64,000 bases of DNA from Pseudomonadota bacterium (GCA_021846965.1 JAJZWA010000003.1:1-64000), one strand, 5' to 3'; positions 1 to 7,705 are shown, counted from the first letter of the stretch. Notes: generated by a model from the sequence alone, not told the origin. Numbers and translations: made by a program.

Positions 1-289
1 TCCTCGGTAGCCAGCCAAGGACGAGGCTAGCGCGCGCGAAGAACTCAGCCTCTTCGTCAACACCGGCAAGCCCGATGGAAAAAGGCTTGATGTGGGCCGT
101 GCAGGCACCGCCAAATGACTAAAAATCTGCCTCGGGGAAGCGCGGCCCATCGAGCTTCCGATCCGTTGCGTGCCGCCTCGAGACATGGAGTAGCCCGTCA
201 TGCTGCCTCCAAACGACCGTGATGAGCGAGTTGTCCAGGCAATACTGACCGCACTCCTACAACGTTCTTGCACGGGGCAACGGAATCGA

Positions 290-978
290 GGCGGCCTACA
301 GAAGGCTTTCTACTGTAGAAAGCCCCAACAGCCGCGCCGCCCCGCCCCCTGCAAAGCGACATCCCTGTGCAACGGCAGGCTAACTCACCCGTCAGGACTG
401 CCATTGACGGATGAGTTGCCCGCTGGACACAAACCGTGACGAAGCGCGACAGAAGGCTTTCTACGGTAGAAAGCCGCGACAGCCACGCCACCCCTGCGTG
501 TTGACATTCCTGTGCAGCTCCGGGCAACTCATCCGTCAGGGCGGCCATTGACGGCTGAATCGCCCGCTGGACATAGACGGTGTCGAAGCGCGACAGAAAG
601 CTTTCTACGGTAGAAAGCCCTGACAGCCACGCCACCCCAGCCAGTTGACATTCCTGTGCAGCTCCGGGCAACTCATCCGTCAGGTCGGCCATTGACGGAT
701 GAATCGCCTGCTGGACATAGACGGTGTCGAAGCGCGACAAAAGGCTTTCTACGGTAGAAAGCCCCGACAGCCACGCCGCCCCCTGCAAGGCGGCATCCCT
801 GTGCAACGGCAGGCAAACTCACCCGTCAGGACTGCCATTGACGGATGAGTTGCCCGCTGGACATAGACGGTGTCGAAGCGCGACAGAAGGCTTTCTACGG
901 TAGAAAGCCCCGACAGCCACGCCATCCCTGCCAGTTGACATTCCTGTGCAGCTACGGGCAACTCATCCGTCAGGTCGG
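290..978. repeat. Tandem array of five ~150-bp dyad-containing units
   Basis: Five units are marked by a 21-bp palindrome, GGCTTTCTAC, one centre base, then GTAGAAAGCC, at 304-324, 455-475, 599-619, 743-763 and 899-919. Spacings are 151, 144, 144 and 156 bp. Each unit also carries a second, longer dyad built from ACTCATCCGTCA and TGACGGATGA-type arms about 10 nt apart. Two sub-types alternate as A-B-B-A-B: type A has the segment CATCCCTGTGCAACGGCAGG, type B has TTGACATTCCTGTGCAGCT. The last unit loses its right dyad arm where it meets a nucleotidyltransferase remnant. Minus-strand reading frames run through the array, but one unit length is not a multiple of three and there is no convincing ribosome site, so I treat it as non-coding. 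Function unknown. Confidence 0.85.
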
Positions 979-1093
979 CGCAATCCGCGTGGAACTGCGC
1001 AAGTTGCTCGGCGCACCTGTGGACGTGCTGACGCCGAACGGGTCGCCCGACAAATTCCGCGCCCGTGGCATTGCCGAAACGAGGCCGTTGTAA
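973..1093 (+). pseudogene. 3' remnant of a MNT-type nucleotidyltransferase gene
   Basis: The frame ending at the TAA at 1091-1093 encodes a tail containing VELRKLLGAPVDVLTP and FRARGIAETRPL. This resembles the C-terminus of small MNT-domain nucleotidyltransferases (COG1669), the MntA-like antitoxin partners of HepT proteins. The N-terminal part with the catalytic GSxxxGxxxxxSDxD motif is missing. In its place upstream is the last repeat unit of the array, so the gene is truncated and probably non-functional. No HepT-like partner follows. The family assignment rests on about 40 residues and is tentative. Confidence 0.5.
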
Positions 1094-1120
1094 CCCGCGA
1101 CGATCTCGAGGACTCGAAAA

Positions 1121-1143
1121 AAGGGCGCCATGTAGGCGCCCTT
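1121..1143 (+). terminator. Hairpin terminator-like structure
   Basis: AAGGGCGCC and GGCGCCCTT form a perfect 9-bp stem around a 5-nt loop. An A-rich stretch lies on its left and GGGGGTGTTTTT on its right, so it could end transcription in either direction. It lies 28 nt past the stop of the nucleotidyltransferase remnant and is probably that gene's terminator. Confidence 0.55.
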
Positions 1144-1146
1144 GGG

Positions 1147-1198
1147 GGTGTTTTTCGACACCGAGGTAAGCTGCAGGTGTTTTTCGACACCGAGGTAA
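1147..1198 (+). repeat. Two identical 23-bp direct repeats, each a mini-hairpin
   Basis: The block GGTGTTTTTCGACACCGAGG followed by TAA occurs at 1147-1169 and again at 1176-1198, a 29-bp period. Within each copy GGTGT pairs with ACACC around a 6-nt loop. The pair follows directly after the terminator-like hairpin. No coding role is seen. Confidence 0.7.
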
Positions 1199-1295
1199 AG
1201 CGGGCGCTTCACGCACCCGAAGAGAGGCTAGAACGCGACCGGTCGATCCTCGCCCAGCGAAATCTGGAATTCGGAAGGGAAGACTCGCGCGTTGG

Positions 1296-1316
1296 GGCAC
1301 ATGCGCTGCATGTGCC
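1296..1316. repeat. Inverted repeat, 9-bp arms
   Basis: GGCACATGC and GCATGTGCC flank the triplet GCT. This is a perfect short dyad inside an unassigned region. It could be an operator or a recombinase site, and nothing nearby decides which. A minus-strand frame of 27 codons starts in this dyad (ATG at 1309-1311) and stops at 1228. It has protein-like composition but no support beyond being open. Confidence 0.4.
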
Positions 1317-1341
1317 GGCACGATACAACTAGTCCGGACTC

Positions 1342-1614
1342 TTAATCGTGCTGCGCTGCTTGACGCCTGGCTTCGTCCTGGATTCGCTTAGAGGCTAGAC
1401 GAACAGATCGTGTGCGTACAGGTCGGCTTCGTCTTTCATGGCTCGGAAGTCCTGCTGTTTCGCCACAAAACACATGATAGATCAAGCGATCTTGCGCTTG
1501 TTGCCATGCCCTGGCCAATTCAGCCAACGGGGCGCCACCGACGGCCGATTTGGTGCCCTTGAACTCGCCAACCGAAGATCGGTCGTGCCTCTCAACCGCT
1601 GCATGGCTGCGCAC
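1342..1614 (-). CDS. Possible hypothetical protein (90 aa), unrecognised
   Basis: An open frame of 90 codons lies between the integrase 3' end and the repeat region. It shows no domain I recognise, no signal peptide and no membrane segment. It is rich in Arg and Ala, as chance frames in this GC-rich DNA often are. A second overlapping minus-strand frame in the same stretch looks equally protein-like. It may be a degraded gene of the integrated element or may not be coding at all. Confidence 0.2.
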   Translation of the reverse strand: MRSHAAVERHDRSSVGEFKGTKSAVGGAPLAELARAWQQAQDRLIYHVFCGETAGLPSHERRSRPVRTRSVRLASKRIQDEARRQAAQHD

Positions 1615-1657
1615 TAGCTAGCGGACAATTAAGTGTGACCGGCTGCGATAACGGCCT

Positions 1658-2887
1658 TCAGGCGCCCTGGCCATGCTGTGGCGCAACAAACCCTGCCCGA
1701 AGTTGGTCAAGGTAGTCGCTCCACTGCTGCATCATTTTTCGACGCTCGTCGATAAAGCGCATCCGTGCATACGCATTGCCAAGCCGCGAGGCGTCAGGCG
1801 CCTTGTGTGCAATGTGGGTCTCGATGACTTCCGGCCGCATTCCCAGGCGCTCATGGCCAAATGTACGCAGAAGCGCACGCCAGCCATGTCCCGTCAGCTC
1901 GGCCTTCGTGTCGATTCCGAGACGCTGCATCGCTGCGTTGATCGCGGCGTCCGAGATCGGCTTCATCGGGCTGCGACCTCCAACGAAGACCCAGCCGCCA
2001 GGCAAATGTCCAGTCAAAGGGTAGAGGTCACGCAAGATTGACATCGCCTGCGTCGATAGGGGGATGATGTGATCGACACCGGTCTTCGTGACTCGATAGC
2101 TCCAAACCGCCTCACCGAGATCCACCCCCTCCCAGCGCATCGTCCGGAGCTCGCCTGGCCTACAAACCAGCAGAGGCAAAAGACGCACAGCAGCGATGAC
2201 CTGTGGTTGGCCTGTGAGAGCATCGAACATTCGCAGAATGCCCCCTACTGCGGACGGGTCATCCGTAGGTGCGGGATAGTGCTTGTGACGCGCCGGCGGC
2301 AGTGCCCCGCGCAACGCAGGCGTCGGGTCAGATTCGGCTCGCCCCGTAGCGATGCCATAGCGACATACTTCCCCGATGTTCTGGATCACGCGATGGGCCG
2401 TGTCCACCGCACCTCGCCTCTCGACGCGCCGCGCAACCTCCAGCACCTCAGGCGCCTTGATGTCTGCGATGGGCCGATGCCCGATGTATGGGAAGACATC
2501 GCGCTCAAGGCGGCGTACAACCTTGTCGCGATGACTCGGCGCCTTGCCAGCCAGGTGCCGATCGAACCATTCCCGCGCAACAGCCTCGAACGAACTGGCC
2601 GCTTCCTGTCGCTGCCGCAACCTGTTCGCGCGCTTGACCTCTCCAGGGTCAACATCGCGTGCCAGCATCGCCCGCGCTTCATCGCGCCGCTTACGAGCAT
2701 CCGCGAGCGATACGTCCGGGTATGTCCCGAACGAGAGAGTTCGCTCCTTGCCCGCGTGCCGATACTTCATCTGCCAGTAGCGGCCACCATTCGGGTGCAC
2801 CAGAAGGTAGAGTCCCTTCTCGTCAGAGACCTTGCGCTGGCGCGCCTCGGGCTTGGTGGTGCGAATGACAACGTCCGTCAATGCCAT
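1658..2887 (-). CDS. int: P4-type tyrosine integrase
   Basis: This 409-aa protein has the full P4/CP4-type integrase layout. An N-terminal arm-binding domain (DUF4102-like, about residues 1-90, with TKPEARQRKVSDEKGLYLLV) is followed by a core-binding domain and a C-terminal catalytic domain. Visible catalytic elements are the Arg in LVCRPGELRTMRW, the HGWR box, the His in THIAHK and the nucleophile Tyr in GNAYARMRF. The ending RRKMMQQWSDYLD is typical of this family. GGGAGAAG precedes the ATG. It lies about 200 bp from the 3' end of tRNA-Val(CAC), the expected target. It should catalyse site-specific integration and, with an excisionase not seen here, excision. Length is normal and the gene looks intact. 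Confidence 0.92.
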   Translation of the reverse strand: MALTDVVIRTTKPEARQRKVSDEKGLYLLVHPNGGRYWQMKYRHAGKERTLSFGTYPDVSLADARKRRDEARAMLARDVDPGEVKRANRLRQRQEAASSFEAVAREWFDRHLAGKAPSHRDKVVRRLERDVFPYIGHRPIADIKAPEVLEVARRVERRGAVDTAHRVIQNIGEVCRYGIATGRAESDPTPALRGALPPARHKHYPAPTDDPSAVGGILRMFDALTGQPQVIAAVRLLPLLVCRPGELRTMRWEGVDLGEAVWSYRVTKTGVDHIIPLSTQAMSILRDLYPLTGHLPGGWVFVGGRSPMKPISDAAINAAMQRLGIDTKAELTGHGWRALLRTFGHERLGMRPEVIETHIAHKAPDASRLGNAYARMRFIDERRKMMQQWSDYLDQLRAGFVAPQHGQGA

Positions 2888-2934
2888 GAGCTTCTCCCGT
2901 CGGTGTGGCGGCTGTTGCTGCGGCCTGAGCGGCT

Positions 2935-2974
2935 TTTACCCCGCCACCCACGAATTTACCCCGACTTTTACCCC
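2935..2974. repeat. Three direct TTTACCCC octamers, probable integrase arm sites
   Basis: TTTACCCC occurs at 2935-2942, 2955-2962 and 2967-2974, just upstream of the integrase start and between it and the tRNA. Closely spaced GGGGTAAA-type octamers beside a P4-family integrase fit arm-type binding sites for the N-terminal domain. This is inferred from position and repetition. Confidence 0.5.
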
Positions 2975-3022
2975 TGGGACAGCACGGCTTTCCAGGGATG
3001 ACATGGCACTTCCAGGCACAAA

Positions 3023-3057
3023 AAAAGCCCTAGAGCGTTGATTTCTCTAGGGCTTTT
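3023..3057. terminator. Bidirectional intrinsic terminator after tRNA-Val
   Basis: AAAAGCCCTAGAG and CTCTAGGGCTTTT form a perfect 13-bp stem with a 9-nt loop. The A-run on one side and T-run on the other make it an intrinsic terminator in both directions. It lies 33 bp beyond the tRNA 3' end and should stop tRNA and dnaQ-operon transcripts before the integrase. Confidence 0.85.
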
Positions 3058-3089
3058 GGCACCCCGGGATACTTCCTGGGACGCCGAAT

Positions 3090-3164
3090 TGGTGGGTGGT
3101 ACAGGGATCGAACCTGTGGCCCCTGCCGTGTGAAGGCAGTGCTCTACCGCTGAGCTAACCACCC
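3090..3164 (-). tRNA. tRNA-Val (anticodon CAC)
   Basis: The minus strand folds as a 75-nt tRNA that includes an encoded CCA. The acceptor arms are GGGTGGT and ACCACCC, the D-arm reads TAGCTCAGCGGTAGAGCA, the anticodon stem is CTGCC/GGCAG with loop TTCACAC, and the T-arm carries GGTTCGATCCC. The anticodon CAC reads the valine codon GUG, which is very common in this GC-rich genome. Its 3' end faces the integrase, so it is the likely attachment site for the element on the left. Confidence 0.96.
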
Positions 3165-3179
3165 GGGGCGAAAACCAAA

Positions 3180-3210
3180 ATTATGCCATAGAAATTCCGC
3201 TGCGCATCAA
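3180..3210 (-). promoter_or_regulatory. Possible tRNA-Val promoter
   Basis: On the minus strand CATAAT (3180-3185) is a good -10 match sited 15 bp upstream of the tRNA. TTGATG (3205-3210) could be the -35, although the 19-bp spacing is long. The -35 overlaps the dnaQ stop codon. The tRNA may alternatively be co-transcribed with dnaQ. Confidence 0.4.
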
Positions 3211-3911
3211 TTCGGCGCTGCGGCGGGCTTCCACACCGCGTTGCCGCCCTTGTCCAGCGCCTGCAGGATGGCCTCGTGTTCGCGTGCCTCGTCCTCGCTG
3301 GCCGTCAACACGCGCAAGACCAGGCCCGAGAGATCCGCCGCCTGCTCGGCACCGCCCTGGCGGGCGTCCTCGAGTTCCATGACCAGGCTGTCCTGACCGC
3401 GGGTCAGCCAGACGTAGACCTCGGCCAGCAGTTCGGCATCCAGCAGGGCTCCGTGCAGGGTGCGCCGCGTGTTGTCCACGCCGAAGCGCTTGCACAGGGC
3501 GTCCAGGCTGTTGAACTTGCCGGGGAACTGCTCGCGGGCGATGGCCAGGGAGTCGGTGATGCCGGCGCAATGGGATTCGAAGGGGCCCCGACCGAGGCGC
3601 TCGAGTTCGGCGTCCAGGAAGGCCACGTCGAAGGCGGCGTTGTGGATCACCACCTCGGCGCCATGCACGAACTCGAGCAGATCGTCGACGATCTGCTCGA
3701 ACAGGGGCATGCCGGAGAGGAATTCGTCGGTCAGCCCGTGCACCCGCAGCGCATCCGGGTGACTGGAGCGCAGGGGGTTCACGTAGCGCTGGAAATGCCG
3801 GCCGCTGGGCCTGCGCTTGAGCAGTTCCACGCCGGCGACCTCGATGATGCGGTCTCCGGCCCCGGGGTTCAGCCCGGTGGTCTCGGTGTCGAGGATGACC
3901 TGCCGGGTCAT
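3207..3911 (-). CDS. dnaQ: DNA polymerase III epsilon subunit (3'-5' proofreading exonuclease)
   Basis: The 234-aa product starts [17 protein letters not shown], carrying the Exo I motif with Asp8 and Glu10 of a DEDDh exonuclease. Exo II is in [11 protein letters not shown], and the Exo III histidine and aspartate fall in [16 protein letters not shown]. It removes misincorporated nucleotides within the polymerase III core. The C-terminal tail, about residues 180-234, should bind the alpha subunit. The ATG overlaps the rnhA stop codon as ATGA, so translation is probably coupled. The rnhA-dnaQ pair is a widespread proteobacterial arrangement. Length is normal. Confidence 0.95.
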   Translation of the reverse strand: MTRQVILDTETTGLNPGAGDRIIEVAGVELLKRRPSGRHFQRYVNPLRSSHPDALRVHGLTDEFLSGMPLFEQIVDDLLEFVHGAEVVIHNAAFDVAFLDAELERLGRGPFESHCAGITDSLAIAREQFPGKFNSLDALCKRFGVDNTRRTLHGALLDAELLAEVYVWLTRGQDSLVMELEDARQGGAEQAADLSGLVLRVLTASEDEAREHEAILQALDKGGNAVWKPAAAPN

Positions 3912-4375
3912 GCGCGCCTCCCCGCGGCGAACTCGCCGCGCCCCTGCACGCTGTCGACACCGCGGTTGGCCAGTTCGTCGGCCAGTTCGTTGCCCGGGTT
4001 GCCATCGTGCCCGCGCACCCACACCCATTGCACGCGGTGGGCAGCGCTGGCCTGCTCCAGGCGTTGCCACAGGTCCACGTTCTTCACCGGCTTGCGATCG
4101 GCCGTCTTCCAGCCGCGCGCCTTCCAGCCACTGATCCATTCGGTCATGCCCTTGAGCACGTACTGGGAGTCGGTGTACAGGCGCACCTCGCAGGGGTGCT
4201 TGAGACTTTCCAGCGCGGTGATCGCCGCCAGCATTTCCATGCGGTTGTTGGTGGTGGACGGCTCGCCGCCGAACATTTCCTTCTGCACGCCCGATGCGCG
4301 CAGCACCACGCCCCAGCCGCCGGGGCCGGGGTTTCCTCGACAGGCGCCATCGGTATAGGCGTCCACTTGACTCAT
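3908..4375 (-). CDS. rnhA: Ribonuclease HI
   Basis: This 155-aa enzyme cleaves the RNA strand of RNA-DNA hybrids, removing R-loops and primer RNA. The start [20 protein letters not shown] carries the first catalytic Asp (residue 9). Further catalytic positions are in [13 protein letters not shown] (Glu), YTDSQYV (Asp) and [13 protein letters not shown] (His/Asp). It has the standard length and all four acidic positions. It overlaps dnaQ by 4 nt downstream and the methyltransferase stop by 4 nt upstream (ATGA at 4372-4375), so the three genes form one tight unit. Confidence 0.96.
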   Translation of the reverse strand: MSQVDAYTDGACRGNPGPGGWGVVLRASGVQKEMFGGEPSTTNNRMEMLAAITALESLKHPCEVRLYTDSQYVLKGMTEWISGWKARGWKTADRKPVKNVDLWQRLEQASAAHRVQWVWVRGHDGNPGNELADELANRGVDSVQGRGEFAAGRRA

Positions 4376-5127
4376 GCACGATCTCCGGTTTCGCGGTGCT
4401 CCTGCGCCGCACGTCGATGAACCACCGGGCGGCCGACGTGCGCCTTCGCGGCACCCGGCTGCCAGGCCTTGCCGACCAGGCGCATGGACCGCACGCGCTT
4501 GGTCGCCACCAATACATAGACGCCGCCGAGCATCGGCCACCAGCGCTCGCCCGCCTTGTCCATGAAGCGCCAGCGCTCCAGCCAATGCTGGGTCTGCAGC
4601 GGCGGGCGCCAGCAGCCGTAGGCTCCGGCGGTGACCTCGAAACTCAGCAGGCGCAGCCAGTCGCGCACCCGACGCGGCGAGATCAACTCGCCGCTCTGGG
4701 GCAGGTAGGGCTCGCCGCCCAGGCGTGCCAGGGCCTGGCGCGCGCCCCACAGACTGAAGGCATTGAATCCGGTGATCACCACCTGCCCGCCCGCCACCAG
4801 CACGCGATCGGCCTCGCGCAGGCAGGCGTAGGGGTCGGAGGCCACCTCCAGCGTGTGCGGCAGCACCACGAGGTCCAGGCTCTGCCCGGCCAGCGGCAGA
4901 TCGGTGAATTCGCAGATCAGCGCGGCAGGCCCGGCGGCTCCGGGCGCCTGGTCCGGCGCGTCGGCCACGTCGCGCGCGAACCAGCGATGGGGCATGCGAT
5001 TGTGCCGCAGTGCGGCCAGCTCGCGCATGCCCAGTTGCAGGGCGTGGAATCCGAAAATATCCGCGACCAGCCTGTCCATCTGCTGCTGCTGCCAGAGCAG
5101 CGCAGGATGTCCGCCCGGGCTTTGCAT
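4372..5127 (-). CDS. Class I SAM-dependent methyltransferase
   Basis: The product (251 aa from the chosen ATG) has a methyltransferase-11 type fold. The segment [20 protein letters not shown] matches the strand-4 region, and [18 protein letters not shown] the post-motif strand. The N-terminal SAM loop is poorly conserved. The substrate is unknown. Homologues sit between gloB and rnhA in many Burkholderiales. The frame is open to 5223, but that extension would overlap divergent gloB. I chose the ATG at 5125-5127, preceded by GGTGG. The Arg-rich C-terminal 40 residues look disordered. Function beyond methyl transfer cannot be told. Confidence 0.75.
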   Translation of the reverse strand: MQSPGGHPALLWQQQQMDRLVADIFGFHALQLGMRELAALRHNRMPHRWFARDVADAPDQAPGAAGPAALICEFTDLPLAGQSLDLVVLPHTLEVASDPYACLREADRVLVAGGQVVITGFNAFSLWGARQALARLGGEPYLPQSGELISPRRVRDWLRLLSFEVTAGAYGCWRPPLQTQHWLERWRFMDKAGERWWPMLGGVYVLVATKRVRSMRLVGKAWQPGAAKAHVGRPVVHRRAAQEHRETGDRA

Positions 5128-5148
5128 CCACCGGTCGAGATTTATACT
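5122..5148 (+). promoter_or_regulatory. Candidate gloB promoter, possibly bidirectional
   Basis: On the plus strand TTGCAT (5122-5127) and TATACT (5143-5148) are spaced 15 bp, 21 bp before the gloB ATG. The same AT-rich patch reads TATAAA on the minus strand and could serve the divergent methyltransferase. It is one of few AT-rich spots in this region. The spacing is short of the ideal 17 bp. Confidence 0.4.
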
Positions 5149-5169
5149 CGGGCGCACTTCGGGGGACTC

Positions 5170-5937
5170 ATGCATATCGTCGCGCTGCAAGCCTTTCGGG
5201 ACAACTACATCTGGATGATCCACGACTCGCGCAGCGCCGTGGTGGTGGATCCGGGCGACGCCGGCCCCGTGCTCGCCGCCTGCGCCCGCGATGGCCTGCG
5301 ACTCGCGGGCATTCTAGTCACCCATCACCACCCCGATCACACCGGCGGCATCCCGGCGCTGTTGCAGCGCTGGCCGGTGCCCGTGTGGGGCCCGGCCGGC
5401 GAGGACATCGGCGGCGTCACGCGCCGGGTGGCGGGCGGCGACATCGCCGAGGTGGACAGCCTGGGGCTGCGATTCGAGGTGCTGGACGTTCCGGGGCACA
5501 CCCTGGGGCATGTCGCGTACCACTGCGCGTCCTTGGGCCTGGTCCTGTGTGGAGACACCCTGTTTTCCGCCGGATGCGGGCGTCTTTTCGAGGGAACTCC
5601 GCAGCAGATGCTGGAGTCGCTGGAGCGCCTGGGAGCACTGCCGCCCGACACCCAGGTGCTGTGTGCGCATGAGTACACCGTGAGCAATCTACAATTCGCC
5701 CGGCGCGTGGAGCCGGACAACCCGGAAATCGAGGAATATGAGCTCTGGTGCCTGCGTCGTCGCGGCGAGCATTTGCCCACCCTGCCCAGCAGTATCGGGC
5801 GGGAACGGCAGGTGAATCCCTTCCTGCGTTCGGGACAGGCTTCGATCCGGGCGCAGTTGCGGGAGCATTTCGGGCGCGAGGCCGTCGACCCTGTCGACGC
5901 CTTCGCCATGCTGCGGCAATGGAAGAACGATTTTTGA
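5170..5937 (+). CDS. gloB: Hydroxyacylglutathione hydrolase (glyoxalase II)
   Basis: This 255-aa metallo-beta-lactamase-fold enzyme hydrolyses S-D-lactoylglutathione to D-lactate and glutathione, the second step of methylglyoxal detoxification. The metal motif THHHPDH spans residues 51-57, with His52, His54, Asp56 and His57 as ligands. Further ligands are the His in VPGHTLGH, the Asp in LCGDTLFSAGCGRLFEG and the His in CAHEYTVSN. The last two are signatures of glyoxalase II rather than general beta-lactamase-fold proteins. The start MHIVALQAFRDNYIW matches the family's usual N-terminus. It is transcribed divergently from the methyltransferase. Confidence 0.96.
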   Translation: MHIVALQAFRDNYIWMIHDSRSAVVVDPGDAGPVLAACARDGLRLAGILVTHHHPDHTGGIPALLQRWPVPVWGPAGEDIGGVTRRVAGGDIAEVDSLGLRFEVLDVPGHTLGHVAYHCASLGLVLCGDTLFSAGCGRLFEGTPQQMLESLERLGALPPDTQVLCAHEYTVSNLQFARRVEPDNPEIEEYELWCLRRRGEHLPTLPSSIGRERQVNPFLRSGQASIRAQLREHFGREAVDPVDAFAMLRQWKNDF

Positions 5938-5983
5938 TCGACGGCAAGCCGGACCCTGCAGGGTCCGCAATGGGGAATACGGG

Positions 5984-7705
5984 ATGCAGCGTTTGCGAGG
6001 AGTGAGGTTCTGGGCCCTGGCCGCGGTGGTCGTGATGGCCGCCGGCTGCGCCGCTCCCCCTCGCTCCCCGGTGTCGGCGTCGATGCAGACGCCGCAGACC
6101 CAGGCCTCGGCCCCCACGCACACGCCCCAGGCCCTGGCCTCCGCGCCGATGCAGGCGCAACAGGCGCAGCAGGCCCAGGCCTCGGCGCCCACGCCGCCGG
6201 GCGCGCTGCCCGCCTCCGGCGCGGTGGGCCTGGCCGACGGCGCCTCGGCCCCGCTGGCTTCCGCCAGCGGCGCGGTGCCGGCGGTCTCCGCCAGCGCCGC
6301 CGAGCCGCAGTACACCGATATCTGGCAGCGCATCCGCGCCGGTTTCGGCATCCCCGACATGGACGGGCCGCAGATGCAGCCCTACGTGCAGCAGGCGGTG
6401 CGCTGGTACACCACGCGGCCTGATTACGTGGCGCGCATGACCGAACGCTCGCGCAAATACCTGTATTACATCGTGCAGGAAGTGCAGCGCCGCGGCATGC
6501 CCACCGAACTCGCGCTGCTGCCGTTCATCGAGAGCGCCTTCAACCCGGATGCCCTTTCCAGCGCGAAGGCCTCGGGCATGTGGCAGTTCATCCCCAGCAC
6601 CGGCAAGCACTACAACCTGCGCCAGACCATGTTCCAGGACGGGCGGCGCGACGTCATGGCCTCCACGCGCGCGGCGCTGGATTACCTGACCAAGCTGCAT
6701 GCCATGTTCGGCGACTGGCAGCTCGCGCTGGCCGCCTACAACTGGGGTGAAGGCGGCCTGCAGCGCGCCATCGCGTACAACCAGGCCCATGACCTGCCGG
6801 TGGATTACGCCCACCTGCGCATGCCCCAGGAAACCCGCAACTACTACCCCAAGCTGCAGGCGGTCAAGGACATCATCGAGCACCCGGAGCAATACGGCAT
6901 CACGCTGCCCCCGGTTCCCGACCACCCGTATTTCAAGCCGGTGACCATCACCCAGGACATCGACGTGTCGCAGGCGGCGCGCCTGGCCGGCATCTCGGTC
7001 GCCGATTTCCGCTCCCTCAATCCGGCTTTCAAGAAGCCGGTGATCCTGGCGGCCACGCACCCCCAGATCCTGCTGCCCTACGACAACGCCACCGAATTCG
7101 AGCAGGCGCTGGCCGCGCACCAGGGTCCGCTGGCCCGCTGGACGGCGTATCGCGTCGAGCGCACGTCCACGCCGGCGGTGCTGGCCCAGCACTTGCACCT
7201 GGCCGTGTCCACGCTGCGCGAGGTCAACGACATTCCCAGCCGCACCCTGATCAAGGCCGGCTCCACCGTGCTGGTGCCGCGCCCGCCGCAGGATGATGCC
7301 AACGTGAGCAAGCACGTGGCCGAGAACGCCGTGCTGGCCCTGGCCCCGGTCGAGCCGCCGCTGCGCCGCCTGCGCCTGTACGCCGGGCGCTACGACACGC
7401 CCGGCACCGTGGCTCGGCGCTACGGGCTCAGCGTGGCGGAGGTCGCGCGCTGGAACCACGTGCGCGAGAACACGCGTTTCCGGCCCCATGCCCTGGTGGT
7501 GGTGTACACCCGCGAGTTGCATCCGCGGCGCGAACTGCACCTGGCGGAGGAGCGGCGTGCGCATGAACGCGAGCTGCGCCTTGCCGAGCAGCGGCGCGCG
7601 CACGCGCGCGAGTTGCGCGTGGCGCAGCGCCGGCGCGGGCCCGGCCATACCGTGCGCGTGGCCACCCGCCACTCGCGCCACCTGATCCGCGTCGCCGAAC
7701 GCTGA
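5984..7705 (+). CDS. mltD: MltD-type membrane-bound lytic murein transglycosylase
   Basis: A 573-aa lipoprotein. The signal peptide ends in the lipobox VMAAGCAAP, so Cys22 should be lipidated. A low-complexity Ala/Gln/Pro/Thr linker covers about residues 25-100. The SLT domain follows, with catalytic Glu183 in LLPFIESAFNP and the motifs ASGMWQFIPSTG and LALAAYNWGEGG. Two LysM-like segments occur near residues 370-410 and 460-505, starting with TAYRVERTSTPAVLAQHLHL and LYAGRYDTPGTVARRYGLS. The enzyme should cleave glycan strands to 1,6-anhydromuropeptides at the periplasmic face. The last 65 residues hold three 13-residue Arg/Glu-rich repeats beginning REL, an unusual highly charged tail. Confidence 0.9.
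   Translation: MQRLRGVRFWALAAVVVMAAGCAAPPRSPVSASMQTPQTQASAPTHTPQALASAPMQAQQAQQAQASAPTPPGALPASGAVGLADGASAPLASASGAVPAVSASAAEPQYTDIWQRIRAGFGIPDMDGPQMQPYVQQAVRWYTTRPDYVARMTERSRKYLYYIVQEVQRRGMPTELALLPFIESAFNPDALSSAKASGMWQFIPSTGKHYNLRQTMFQDGRRDVMASTRAALDYLTKLHAMFGDWQLALAAYNWGEGGLQRAIAYNQAHDLPVDYAHLRMPQETRNYYPKLQAVKDIIEHPEQYGITLPPVPDHPYFKPVTITQDIDVSQAARLAGISVADFRSLNPAFKKPVILAATHPQILLPYDNATEFEQALAAHQGPLARWTAYRVERTSTPAVLAQHLHLAVSTLREVNDIPSRTLIKAGSTVLVPRPPQDDANVSKHVAENAVLALAPVEPPLRRLRLYAGRYDTPGTVARRYGLSVAEVARWNHVRENTRFRPHALVVVYTRELHPRRELHLAEERRAHERELRLAEQRRAHARELRVAQRRRGPGHTVRVATRHSRHLIRVAER

Larger units (their letters stand above)
1..3089. mobile_element. End of a tRNA-Val-associated integrative element (partial)
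   Basis: This stretch holds an integrase reading away from a tRNA-Val 3' end, repeated octamers like integrase arm sites, a tandem repeat array and broken gene remnants. It contains no housekeeping gene, unlike everything right of the tRNA. P4-family integrases commonly insert elements at tRNA 3' ends. The other end and cargo lie left of the window, so the element's length and the second attachment site are unknown. Bases 1-290 hold only short unassigned reading frames. The boundary at the tRNA is inferred from gene order, not from a seen att duplication. Confidence 0.55.

Noticed and set aside
198-806. Minus-strand repeat protein of about 200 aa with 48-residue units
   Set aside because: Two units are 144 bp and so keep frame, but another is 151 bp. 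The palindromes explain the conservation better than protein selection, and no ribosome site was seen.
290-978. CRISPR array
   Set aside because: Unit length is about 150 bp and the sequence between palindromes is itself repeated, not a set of unique spacers. No cas gene is present.
290-978. Integron cassette array with attC sites
   Set aside because: The dyad arms do not end in the RYYYAAC / GTTRRRY core boxes, the units are near-identical rather than different cassettes, and the integrase is P4-type, not IntI.
973-1093. Complete HepT/MNT toxin-antitoxin pair
   Set aside because: Only the last 40 residues of a nucleotidyltransferase are present and no HepT-like gene adjoins it.
1-3089. Prophage
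   Set aside because: Apart from the integrase there is no phage regulator, replication, packaging or structural gene in the visible part.
4294-5169. Long N-terminal extension of GloB
   Set aside because: The frame is open for 290 codons upstream but lies antisense to the methyltransferase and has shadow composition. The family N-terminus fixes the start at 5170.
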